Shown in pieces: positions 1 to 9,837 of a DNA stretch of 64,000 bases. The stretch covers positions 184,548-248,547 of the forward strand of contig NW_006499535.1 in assembly GCF_000471905.2 (NCBI RefSeq). Reading direction: 5' to 3'. The translations under genes and the position numbers were made by a program. Every line of letters begins with the position of its first letter. Position 1 is the stretch's first letter. This DNA is from Amborella trichopoda (lineage: Eukaryota > Streptophyta > Magnoliopsida > Amborellales > Amborellaceae). The notes under the pieces are model-generated. The model was not told where the DNA came from, did not search any database, and saw only the letters and a list, made by a program, of their open reading frames with translations.

Positions 1-2
1 AA

Positions 3-148
3 AAGATTTGAGGAGTTAGCCTCCGAAGGGGGAAAGAAAGAGAAAGGGGATACGGAGTCCCGATCGCATCTGTGCTGCTCCAACAAGAGGTGCTCGTGAG
101 AGTAGGAGAGGTCTATCAACCCCGGGGCGTGTTTCCATCACCTCCACC
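3..148 (+). pseudogene. el2 antisense ORF, left fragment
   Basis: Reading frame 3 is open from the stop at 9-11 to 148, ending ...GVFPSPPP. If el1 and one CCACC copy are removed, it continues in frame at 16819 as TKRARWKAS... The fragment is basic and Ser/Pro-rich near the joint and has no recognised domain. The stop at 9-11 suggests decay. It lies opposite to the gag strand of el2. Confidence 0.55.
144..148. repeat. Target-site duplication of el1, left copy (CCACC)
   Basis: CCACC abuts the outer end of the left LTR (149). The same five bases abut the outer end of the right LTR at 16814-16818. A 5-bp duplication is usual for Ty3/gypsy integration. Confidence 0.9.
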
Positions 149-1019
149 TGGTTAGGTGCCTCGATCTTGCCCTCTAGATCCCTAGAGGATAGGGCAGCAC
201 GCGTCTCAGGTTTCAAGAGAGACCCAGGACATTTATGAGATCGCTCTCTCTGAAACCTTGTTCGAAAACGGGGCTAGGTGTTACCAACCGGTGAGAGAGG
301 AATTTAAAGGTGGGTTCGGGACTTACTCAGGTTGAATCACGTCGGCGCCCTCGTAGATCACGAAGAAAGTCCCCCAAGTAATGAAACTGGTTCGGAAAAA
401 CCTCCCTTAGCTCGTATTCTTCTTATTTTCTGCTTTCATGCAATCACACACATCTATGACAAAGGCGATGGAACAGGTGGGTCAGACCTCACCCTTTTCC
501 TCTCTGATGATCATACGCAAGCATGCGTATTCAAAAAGAAGAAAGAAAGACGGGGGCGAGAGAAGAATTTGAGCAAGGGAGAAGATCAGAGCAGTGACTA
601 GACTCGTGGATAATTGGCGTAACGTGGTAGCGAAACGGGCTCAGTAACTGAGATCGGCTCATGGGATTGCAACTAGACTCTATTGCCAATTTTGACTAGC
701 TAAGCAAGATGGTCAGTCTGTCGTGCTAGTAAAGCGGCCCAAGCAAACCTGGGGCAGCAACATTACGGCTAGATGACAGGACTGCCATGAGATGTTAACC
801 TCAATCCCACTTGATCGAATGAAAGAGTAGCAAAGAATTGTTTAAAGAGAAGATGGGAATGGGTGGAACAAGAGAGAAGAAGGAAGAGTGGAGGGAGAAG
901 AAGGAAGACGAGATGCCATCGGCGCTAGACATTGCTAACTGTTTCAAGAGATGAGAGAGAGAAGAAGCAGTCGGAGCTAGGCTTCACCGATTGTGTCAGA
1001 TGAGAAAAGAGGAAGACAA

Positions 1020-1715
1020 CTAACTAGCACTAAGTCTGGCCAACTGACAGAAGAAGAGAGGAAAAACCAGCCAGTGTTAGGTCTCACCGACTGACAGAAG
1101 AGGAGAGAGAAGACCAACTGGGGTCAAGTCTCACCAATTGATAGAAGAAGAGAGAGAAGACCAACCTATTTTAGGCCTCACTGACTGGTAGAAGAATAGA
1201 GAGAAGACCAACCAGCGCTAGGTCTCGCCGACTGGTAGAAGAAGAGAGAGAAGACCAATTGGCACAAGGTCTCACCGACAGGTAGAAGAAGAGAGAGACT
1301 ACCTATTGACGCTAGGTCTCGTCGACTGGTAGCAAAAGAGAGAGAAAACCAACCGATGCTAAGTCTCGTCGATTGTTAAAAGGAGAGAGAAGACTAATCG
1401 ATGCTAGGTCTCGTCGACTGGTAGAAGAAGAGAGAAGACCAACTGGCGCTAGGTCTCGCCGACTAGTAGAAGAAGAGAGAGAAGACCAACCGGCGCTAGG
1501 TCTCATTGAATGGAAGAAGAAGAGAGAGAAGACCAACTGACGTTAGGTCTTACTGACTGGTATAAGAAGAGAGAGAAGACCAACCGACGCTAGGCCTTAC
1601 CGATCGATAGAAGAAGAGAGAGAAGACCAACCGGTGCTAGGTCTCGTCGACAAGTAGAAGAAGAGAGAGAAGACCAATCGACACTAGGTCTCGTCGACTG
1701 GTAGAAGAAGAGAGA
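1020..1715. repeat. 47-bp minisatellite in el1 left LTR
   Basis: About fourteen imperfect units carry the core ACCGGCGCTAGGTCTC, then GACTGGTAGAAGAAGAGAG. The period, measured in the matching array of the right LTR, is 47 bp. The core varies as GGCGCT, GACGTT and GGTGCT. It is followed by a GA-rich purine tract to about 1890. Confidence 0.85.
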
Positions 1716-1986
1716 TGAGAAAAGAATATGAGAGAGAAAGAGAAAGAGAGAGAAGAGAGAGAAAGAGAGCAAAGAGAGGAGAGAGTGAAGCGAAAAAAGA
1801 AAGAGGAGAGAGAAGAGAGAAAGAGAGAGAAAGTTACTTGCTTGAAGGGTATCGGTCCTTTTCATCTCTCTCCTCTCTCTCTCTCCAAGAAGTAATCACA
1901 AGTTCAAGCAAGGAATCAAAATTTTATTGAATCTTATCAGAATCAACTGAAGGCTGAGGGGTCCCTTTACAATGAGGCAGTGCCCG

Positions 1987-1995
1987 TTTATATAG
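1987..1995 (-). promoter_or_regulatory. Probable TATA box of el1 left LTR
   Basis: The plus strand TTTATATAG reads CTATATAAA on the sense strand. The same motif occurs at the matching place in all five LTR copies (also 15504-15514, 23204-23212, 25303-25311 and 39518-39526), which is the main support. Confidence 0.65.
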
Positions 1996-3261
1996 AATTG
2001 TGTCCAAACATGGGTGGATTGATCAAAATTAGACCTAATTACTGAAAATTAAGATTAAATTGAATTAAAATAAATTCTAAAAATGGGTGCAAAAGGACTG
2101 CTTTGCCCCAGCCTAACAATGTGTGGAAATCCAGAATAGTCCCTATTATTGCCCGAGATCTTACGTGATCTTCTATGGCTGACCCGTAGATGTTCTGATG
2201 CCCGTTTAATTGAAAGATTATTATTTTCTTGTAGGGATCGGCATGGCGATTATTTTGATACCAACTTCGACCCATGAATCATGTTTTTGAGCCATGATCA
2301 CGAGACTTGAAATTTGTTTGAGTCTCGAAAACTTCGGATCGATAGTACGGTTGTCCCTTAATGTTTTTCTATAATTTCTTTATCATAGTACACTGAGCAT
2401 GCCATCATGATCACGTGGCAACAAACGGAAAGCGATTTGGAGCCCGAACGAAGATTTCACAATTTTTGAGTTTTGGTCGGAATATGGAATCCGAGAGCCA
2501 AAATTTTATTTACATCGTTGGCTTCGTACATGAAATCTAACCGTCCATCATGTCTGGGGTTCGAATAAATGGTAACCTTGGACCTTACGCACACAATGTA
2601 ATTAGTTTGACGTTGATTAGTTCTGTGAGCATTGTGATTTGGTCCATCGAGCAAGGCACGTCACTGCTGAATTTCTGCAACTTCTTCATGGATCGACAAC
2701 TTCTCTTTAGCTTTTCTCTCTGCTCAGACATCATCTCGGAGTGTGCCATATATCGAATTGTTTATCTTGATGAGATGAATATGCTCACCAAATTTGGGAG
2801 TGATCCGACTTGGAATGAGTGAGTTAAGGGCCCTGAAAGTGACTGCTCGTGACTGTAAAAACAGCCACCTTTAATAGTGAGGCCACAGGGGAATAGTGTG
2901 CTACCCCTCATGTTTCAGTGTTTTGCTCATATCTTTGTTCTGGAGCATCCGATTAAGCCAAAACTTGGCCCATAGGGGTTTTCGTCCTTGTCGAATTTAA
3001 TGAAATTGGTCCCATAGTGAAATCGTTGTAGGGTCTGTTTCAGGGTGCTAGAGGCCGATTTTGCTGAAATTGTTTCTTTGTGTTCACTGCCTTAAACATG
3101 TCTGATCGTGATGACACTTGGCAGGTGGTCTTTTGAAGTGCCGATAAATATCTAGACCAATTCTGGGGCCATTTTAAGACTATCAAGAATTTTCACTGCT
3201 TTGTTGGCTTTATTGACTTGCTTCCTACCAGGGACCAAGGTGATGAAAAAACGTTCAAACA

Positions 3262-4550
3262 GCTTGCCCCTCCGAATGTTGTGCTTCAAGGGAAGCGAGA
3301 AAGACAATCATTTGGATTGTTTCCTTTGGATTTTAATTTTTTCTACTTAGCCATAAGACCACGTGAACGCCGAGGAGATTAACGTAATCGTGTAACTAGG
3401 CTGCTCAGACGTAGGGATACATTGTTCGTGGGTCCGTCAGTGGAGATTTTAGGGGGGAAGAGACTTTTTTAAGGGATCTTGTCGAAGTCCTCACCCTCAT
3501 GTGGACTGTTTGTGATTCTGAATCTGAGGCTTTTGTACATACCTCATTAGTCAAAATCAGGCCCATCTAGCAATTGTGTGCCATGTCGAAGGGCATTGTT
3601 CCTATTTGGTCTGGGTTTTCTTGCATCCTCTGGTGTTGAGCCACGTTTTGAAGATGAATGGTGTGTTGAAGGGCCTTGCGTCGACGCCATTATCTTTACT
3701 AATTAATCGTTCTTTGGCGAGTAGGGTACCTCAATTTGCCGAGGTGACCAGCTCTGGGTACAAACACCCCTACCCACTGTTGTGCAGCTAGGACAATCAC
3801 CCCGATTGTCGGTCTAAAGTCTGACTAACCAGTTATTCCTTGGCGAGTAGCGTACCTCAGGTTGTCGAGGTGACTAGTTCGGGGTATAACCCTCCCTACC
3901 CACTGCTGTGCAGCTAGGACATTCACCCCGATTGCTGGTCCAAGGTCATAGCAGACTTAACTTCCTTGGGGCGTCTTCAACATTTTTTAAAGTATGTTGA
4001 TGACCTTGTGAGAATGATGCTCTTTGTCATGAGACTTGTCTTACTTTCTCGGTGAGTCTTCTGTCTTTCAAGTCCTTTTTACAACTAGACTCAGACTGTC
4101 AGAATATTTTCCTTGAAGCTCATATTTCTAGTTTTATGCCACCAGGGACTTTCTTCCTTTGAGTGAGGGTTGAAGCTGCTTGTTGAGATGAGTGTTGCAT
4201 TAGCCTGTTTATTAGTCCAAATGTCCTTTGTGGAATTTTGCTTGAACATGGGAAGCGGTGCCTTGGAGACGATTTTCACCAACTTCTTTTTATTTGGGGC
4301 TCTTTTACCCATGACCTTTCGGCCATGTCCACCCTTTTTATCCATTTTTTCTCACGATGCCCTTTCGGGTTTTCACAGAAGTTCTATGAATAAAAAGGGA
4401 ACCCTGTTTCATAGAACTTTTTTACTTATGGTTTCGTGACCATGCCTGTCTGTCATTTATACTCATAGTGTTCCCTTGGTCCGGTATACACCTTGCCCGT
4501 TATTCCTTTATTTTTTTTATGAGGACGTGTTTAAGTCATGCCTCCAAGAC
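3262..4550 (-). other. el1 3' untranslated region next to the 3' LTR
   Basis: There is no credible ORF. The bases just inside the LTR read, on the sense strand, ..GGAGGGGCAAGC before TGTTTG, a weak polypurine tract candidate. The stretch is recognisably related to 26587 onward in el3. It contains a 126-bp tandem duplication (listed separately). Confidence 0.6.
3710..3961. repeat. Two-copy 126-bp tandem duplication
   Basis: Units start at 3710 (TTCTTTGGCGAGTAGGGTAC) and 3836 (TTCCTTGGCGAGTAGCGTAC). Both contain CCCTACCCACTG and GTGCAGCTAGGACA. The copies are diverged but collinear. Confidence 0.8.
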
Positions 4551-6270
4551 CTATGCGAAACAGTTTAACGTCATGCGGCCTAGACGTGCACCATAGTTTA
4601 AGGTCACACAGCTAGACTGTAATGGTGATGGATGGCAGTCTATGAAGGCCATGAAGTGAGTATGGTGGTGGTTTGGCTCACTTGGGGAGATGTCTCGAGG
4701 CTACCTACGAGAGATGGACAATGTATGAAACGTGAGTGGATGATGGTGACCCACTAACTAACAACCAGTATGGATGGCAGGATGGTTCGCCATTTTGTGA
4801 GCATGGGTGAGACTCACTGGGGACGTAATGAAGGTGGTGCATGCACACTAACAGGTAGTTTAGAGAAGGCGTGCGTGAAAGTGTACGAAAAGGCGTGTGA
4901 GCATATGTGGTGGCAAGTTTATGGTCATGCCTCTAGGACCTGCGTGAAGCAGTTTATAGTCATGCCAGTAGGACGTGTACAATGATCTAAGGTCGTACAG
5001 CTGGACCGTGGTTGTGCAGTTTAAAGTCAAACAACTAGGACCATGCGATTTAAGGTCGTGCAACTAGACCTCCGCTACAGTTTAAGGTCATATAGTTTGA
5101 ACCATGGTGCTGAGCCTTTTATCGTCATACGGCTAGGACGTGTACTATGGTTTAAGGTCATATAGCTAGACCATGGTTATGCAGTTTAAAGTCATACGAC
5201 TAAGACCATGTAGTTTAAGGTTGTGCAACTAGACCTCCACTACAATTTAAGGCCATATAGTTTGGACCATGGTGCTGAGCCTTGTATCGTCATGCGGCTA
5301 GGAGATGTACTATGATTTAAGGTCATACAGTCGGACCGTGGTTATGTAGTTTAAAGTCGTACAACTAGGACCATGCAGTTTAAGGTCATGCAACTAGACC
5401 TTCGCTACATTTTTAGGTCATATAGTTCAGACCATGGTGCTTAGCAGTTTAGAGTCATGCAGTATGGACCAAGGCTAAAGAAGTTTAGGATCATGCAGTA
5501 TGGACCGAAGCTGAGCAGTTTAGGGTCATGCAGTATGGACCGTGGTGCTGAGCAGTTTAGGTTCATGCAGTATGGACCGAGGCTGAGCAGTTTAGGGTCA
5601 TGCAGTATGGACCGAGGCTGAGCAGTTTAAGGTCATGCAGTATGGACCGCAGCTACAGTTTAAGGTCATATAGTTTGGACCATGTAGTTTAGGGTCGTGC
5701 ATCTAGACCATAGGCTATGCACTTTAGGGTCGTGCAGTATGGACCAAGGCTGAGCAGTTTAGGGTCATGCAGTACAAACTGCAGCAACGGTTTAAGGTCA
5801 TATAATAGGGTCATGCATCTAGACCATAGGTTGTGGAGTTTAAGGCCATGCAACATGGACTGAGGCAGAGCAGTTTAGGATCATGCAATATGGAGCAAGG
5901 CTGAGCAGTTTAAGGTCATGCAGTATGGACTGAGGCTGAGCAGTTTAGGGTCATGCAGTATGGACCGTGGTGCTGAGCAGTTTAGGGTCATGCAGTATGA
6001 ACCGAGGCTGAGCAGTTTAGGATCATGCAGTATGGACCGAGGCTGAGCAGTTTAGGGTCATGCAGTATGCACCGCAGCTACAGTTTAAGGTCATATAGTT
6101 TGGACCATATAGTGTAGGGTTGTGCATCTAGACCATAGGCTATGCAGTTTAGGGTAGTGTAGCATGGACCAAGGTTGAGCAGTTTAGGGTCATGCAGTGT
6201 GGACCACAGCTACAGTTTAAGGTCATATAGTTTGGACCATGGAGTTTAGAGTCATGCATTTAGACCATCG
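4550..6270. repeat. Satellite-like 35-bp tandem array in el1 3' region
   Basis: The best units, around 5551-5660 and 5880-6060, read AGCAGTTTAGGGTCATGCAG then TATGGACCGAGGCTG, with a 35-bp period (AGCAG at 5551 and again at 5586). Older, more diverged units with GGTCATATAGTTTGGACC extend to about 4550. The same units occur in el3 at 28190-28360 and 29060-29625. Tandem arrays in the 3' region are known for Ogre/Tat elements. Confidence 0.88.
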
Positions 6271-6319
6271 TGTAGGTAGCAATGTAAGTGGAGCTTCATA
6301 GGGAATAGGTCTATGGATG

Positions 6320-6722
6320 GTAATCCGACTCCCTGGGGATAAAATGGCTAAGACTATTCACAAACTGAGGGCTCAAATGGAAATGGTGGCTTGATGAAGG
6401 ATGATCAGCAGAAGTGGACCTCACTGTGGCTTTAAAGGGGGTAAGCGTACTCTCTGGGTGAAAGATGAGTCTCTATAATAGGTAACCCGACTCCCTGGGG
6501 GTAAGGTAGCTTAGTGTGAAGTTGATCCACTAGGGATTGGGGAAGTAAGAGTGACCCTAACTTCACTAGGGATGATGGACCACAGTATGGGTGTGACTCC
6601 TAGTGGGGGATGAGGGACAGCTCCTGACTCCATTGGGGAAGTCACAGTTTAGGTGCAACAGCTTGGGTGCAAGTCCACTAGGGATGACATATCCTGGCTT
6701 GGGTTCAACTCCACTAAGGATA
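6320..6722. repeat. Cluster of PBS-like 12-15-mers, el1
   Basis: The plus strand repeats variants of GACTCCACTGGGGA: 6327-6340 (GACTCCCTGGGGAT), 6489-6502, 6524-6537, 6625-6639 (TGACTCCATTGGGGA), 6671-6686 and 6706-6720. The el1-group primer site has this sequence on the minus strand, so the element RNA would carry its complement here. The copy at 6625-6639 is identical over 15 bases to the PBS of el2. A related cluster is in el3 at 28502-28611. Confidence 0.6.
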
Positions 6723-7154
6723 GTGGTAGGGCACACACTGCTTGAAATACGGCCATTGCCATGTGTAGCGTCCATGGTTTATTGCAAATATTCAACCGGC
6801 ATTGAGTTCTCACAACACAACCAGTGCTGTTCAGCTGGCGTAGTGAATGACCCGTGGTATTATCTGAAGACAAACGGCGTTGGAGACATACTCAGGGCTA
6901 AGTCAACCGAATCTGGGGTTGTATTTGGAAACTCACCAGGCGTTGCGTCAATCGGCGCTAGGGTCATCTAGAAATTCGCACTGCGTCAACCGGCGCTGGG
7001 GATGTATCGAATTTGACCCAATGCTACGTCAACCGGCGCTGCGGATGGATCGATGAGAGTTGCCTTGAGCATTGTGTCGAAGCCCGACCCGGTTCTTTGT
7101 CTCTTGGTCTCCCTTGGATGCAACTGGTATTCCGAGTTTGTGAAGGGCTTTTAA

Positions 7155-7234
7155 GGGCAGTGTAGTCTATATAAGAGGGTAAAACCTCGTTTTCCTATAT
7201 TTTTCACCAAGGGTAACAAACTTAAACGCAAGTT
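7155..7234 (+). promoter_or_regulatory. Candidate antisense promoter and leader, el1
   Basis: CTATATAAG at 7167-7175 is followed by a leader AAAACCTCG...TATTTTTCACCAAGGGTAA. el3 has AGTATAAGAAG at 30160-30170 followed by GAAACCTCAG...TATTTTACCGAAGGGTAA. Conservation between two elements, pointing against gag-pol, supports a promoter for the opposite strand. In el1 no intact ORF follows. Confidence 0.5.
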
Positions 7235-8342
7235 TTATTTAATCATGAGGAAAGAGCTCTCGGTTGAAGTTTCCAGCGAGCAGTGGAACTTCAGCAACAG
7301 TCTCTGCAGGGAAGGTTCTTCAGTAGGCAGGAGGATTTGAGCAAGGGTTTTGCAGAGGAGACCTTCGGCGTACGGACTTTGCCTTGAATTTGGCGAAGTT
7401 GCAAAGAGAGTAACAGGGAAAGGAGAGTCCTCCAGGAATTTTTTCGCAAAAGGGAAGGAATTCTGGCTGTCGTTTTCCTTTCTTGTAGAAAAGGTGGGAA
7501 ACACAGCACTGAGCATTTTCGCTGATCCTAGGAATTTTCCAGGGATTTTTAAGGGGTTTCCCGACGGTTGTGGAAGTTTTCCAACATCGCTCGTGGTGTT
7601 GCATAAGTTTTCTGGCACTTTAAAGAGTTTTATCGAGGTTTCTCCACTTTTTGACACTGTTAGTGGTGTTGCAAAGGTTTCCCGACAAGGTTTCGGTGAA
7701 GTCCAACCTAAAAAGATAGGCGGGAAGATTTTCCTGTGAGTTTTCGGCTGTGTGGGAGCAATTCCGACGGAAGGAGAGCGGTCATAGGAGGTGGACCATC
7801 GTGGGGGAAGGCATACAGTTGCTGGAGGTGAACCATCGTCCTTGGAAATCATGTGACCATCAAGGAGGTATGAAAGCTTAAGTTTTGAAATATGAGGAAT
7901 TTCGGGAGGCAAACAGTCGCGACAGATCCGGCACTAACAGAGGTGCAACTGGCGCTGAGGCAACAGCTGTTGATGGTTTGTAGTGTCGACACAACCGGCA
8001 CTGAACCTCAAGAAAGGCAACCAACGCTAAGGGCTAGGAGCACAACCGGTGTTGGCTTCAGTCGGCGCTCGTTAGCACATGTGGCTTATCGCGATGTGAA
8101 GAAAGATGCTCGCATATGGTGGTAAGTCACGTGCGGGGTTCACGACGCTCGGCGATGAGCTATGTACGACAATGTTTATGGGGCGAAAAAAAGTGGCGAA
8201 GGATGGGGCGTGGCTTGTGGTACCTGTTGGAAGCCAAATCCTTGAGGACAACAATGAGGTCCATGTTGTTCTATGGAAGGGCATCCACTGTGAACAGGGC
8301 ATGCTTCTCGTCATAGGCCAGCTTCTTGCCAGGGCAGCCCCC
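7235..8342 (+). other. Antisense leader-like region of el1, no intact gene
   Basis: This looks related to the el3 stretch 30200-31109 that precedes the antisense ORF. It holds several open frames on both strands, the longest 225 codons on the minus strand (7235-7912), but none has a recognisable domain. Motifs such as CAACCGGCGCT and CAACTGGCGCT recur between about 6880 and 8070, echoing the LTR minisatellite core. The antisense ORF itself seems deleted here. Confidence 0.4.
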
Positions 8343-8450
8343 CTTGTATGTTTGATACACATGTCGAATGGATCCTACGTCGTATGTTTGATATACATGT
8401 CAGATGAGGTACTTGGCTTGTATGTCTAACGTACACGTCAGATGGACTGA
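8343..8450. repeat. Three short direct repeats, about 38 bp
   Basis: Copies begin near 8343 (TTGTATGTTTGATACACATG), 8380 (TCGTATGTTTGATATACATG) and 8418 (TTGTATGTCTAACGTACACG). They lie between the truncated 3' end of the RT fragment and the antisense leader. Confidence 0.6.
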
Positions 8451-8617
8451 GGCTATCTTCTTGGAGTGGCTATGCTTTGTCTTCTGGCCTGTAACCATCC
8501 TCTTACTCGTCAAATGAATTAAAGCTAACTCTCCAAGTGGTTTCGCTTCTTCTTCATGAGGAGGTCCTTCCTTTCGTGGGTTTGCCTCTTACTCTTGGGA
8601 CAGGCATTTGTTTTGAC

Positions 8618-9655
8618 CTATAACCGTCCTCTTACTCTCAGATGTAAGAATAAAATCACAACTTGGATTGCTTTGATCTTGACTGGCCCTACTTCAAGCC
8701 CTCGATGTTTAACGATGAATCCTAAGAACTTTCCTGAATGCGCGCCGAACGCACATTTCAGCGGATTCATCTTAAGTGGATGAAGACGTAGTCGCTCAAA
8801 TACTTTTTCAAGGTCTTTCATGCGAGCATCCTTCTCTTCAGATTTTACCACCAAATTATCTACATAACACTCTACCTCTTTGTGCATCGTAGCTTTAAAA
8901 ATGGTGGTCATTTCTCTCTGGTATGTGGCGCCAGCATTCTTTAATCCAAAAGGCATCATTGTGTAATAGAAGACCCCTTTTGGAGTTAAGAATGCAATGG
9001 CCTCTTCATCTTCAGGCCCCGTTCTTATCTGATTATACCCAGAGTATCCATCCATGAAGGAAAAGATTTGACAATGAGTTGTGGAGTCGATGAGCATCTC
9101 AGTGAATGGCAATGAGAAGTCATCCTTGGGATAAGCGGTATTCAAATCGCGAAAGTTAATACAGGCCCTGAATTGACCATTCTTCTTCTTGACTAAAAAG
9201 ATATTTTCTAGCCATTTCGGGTACTTGACTTCACGGATGAAACCTGCTTGTCTAAGTTTAGTTATCTCGGCATCCATCTGCATTTCAAGATCAAGACTGA
9301 ACCTTCTTGATTTCTATTTGACAGGTTTGACAGTCAAATCAATGCCAAGAGGATGAATGGCGACTTCACGGTCTAAACTAGGCATCTCATGGTAATGCCA
9401 AGAAAAGACATCCCGGTTCTTTTCCAAGAAGGCAATGAACTCCTCTTTCTCGTCTAGAGGCATTCTTGCTGAAATGAAGGTAGGTCTGGGGTCCGCTTCA
9501 TCTCCAAGATTTATTTCTTCGAGTTCGTCAGCTGTGGCATGACCACCTTCTTTCAATTCTTCTGGAGCCTCTTGCAACTCTTCCTTGTTGTTTTCAAGGA
9601 TCTTTTGATTGACCTCAAATGCAGAGACCCATGATCCCGACATCTCTGCCTCCAA
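8618..9655 (-). pseudogene. el1 pol fragment: Ty3/gypsy reverse transcriptase, truncated
   Basis: From 9655 down, the frame has an acidic linker, then DPRPTFISARM and FSWHYHEMPSLDREVAIHPL, typical of the region before RT in Tat-type elements. VKPVK is followed by a stop (near 9316) where the family has Gln. RT motifs follow: FIREVKYPKWL, VKKKNGQFRACINFRDLN, FSFMDGYSGYNQI, FYYTMMPFGLKNAGATYQ and CYVDNLVVKS. The catalytic box is YVDN, not YVDD, so the enzyme would probably be dead even without the stop. The frame degenerates after KFLGFIVKHRGLEV; RNase H and integrase are missing. No protease is seen between this and gag. Confidence 0.9.
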
Positions 9656-9837
9656 TAGAGGCCCAGAGTGGATTATAATTTCTGCATCTTTCCCAGTTTG
9701 AGGAAGGGAAGGGTCTTCTATAAACAGGGGTTGTTTCTCGGCCTACTAGAGTTCATCTTGAAGATCGCAAGGAATTTGGGATTCAACGATTGTAGTGCAA
9801 GAAGTATGCCAATGCGAATCACTTGGCCTTTGAGCAG

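Larger units (their letters stand above)
149..3261 (-). repeat. el1 left LTR (3' LTR)
   Basis: It begins TGGTTAGGTGCC and ends TTCAAACA on the plus strand, matching the right LTR at 13668-16813 over its length. Internal parts in plus order are a conserved border, a GA-rich 47-bp minisatellite (about 1020-1715), a purine-rich tract (1700-1890), a minus-strand TATA box at 1987-1995 and about 1.2 kb of U3. Seen from the transcript the minisatellite and purine tract lie downstream of the TATA, in R/U5. Confidence 0.88.

Noticed and set aside
4550-6270. Regular short repeats resembling a CRISPR array
   Set aside because: The units abut with no unique spacers, drift gradually and lie inside a plant retrotransposon; it is a tandem repeat.
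7235-7912. 225-codon minus-strand open frame
   Set aside because: No domain, low-complexity composition and no counterpart in el3; it is opposite to the leader-like region and probably fortuitous.
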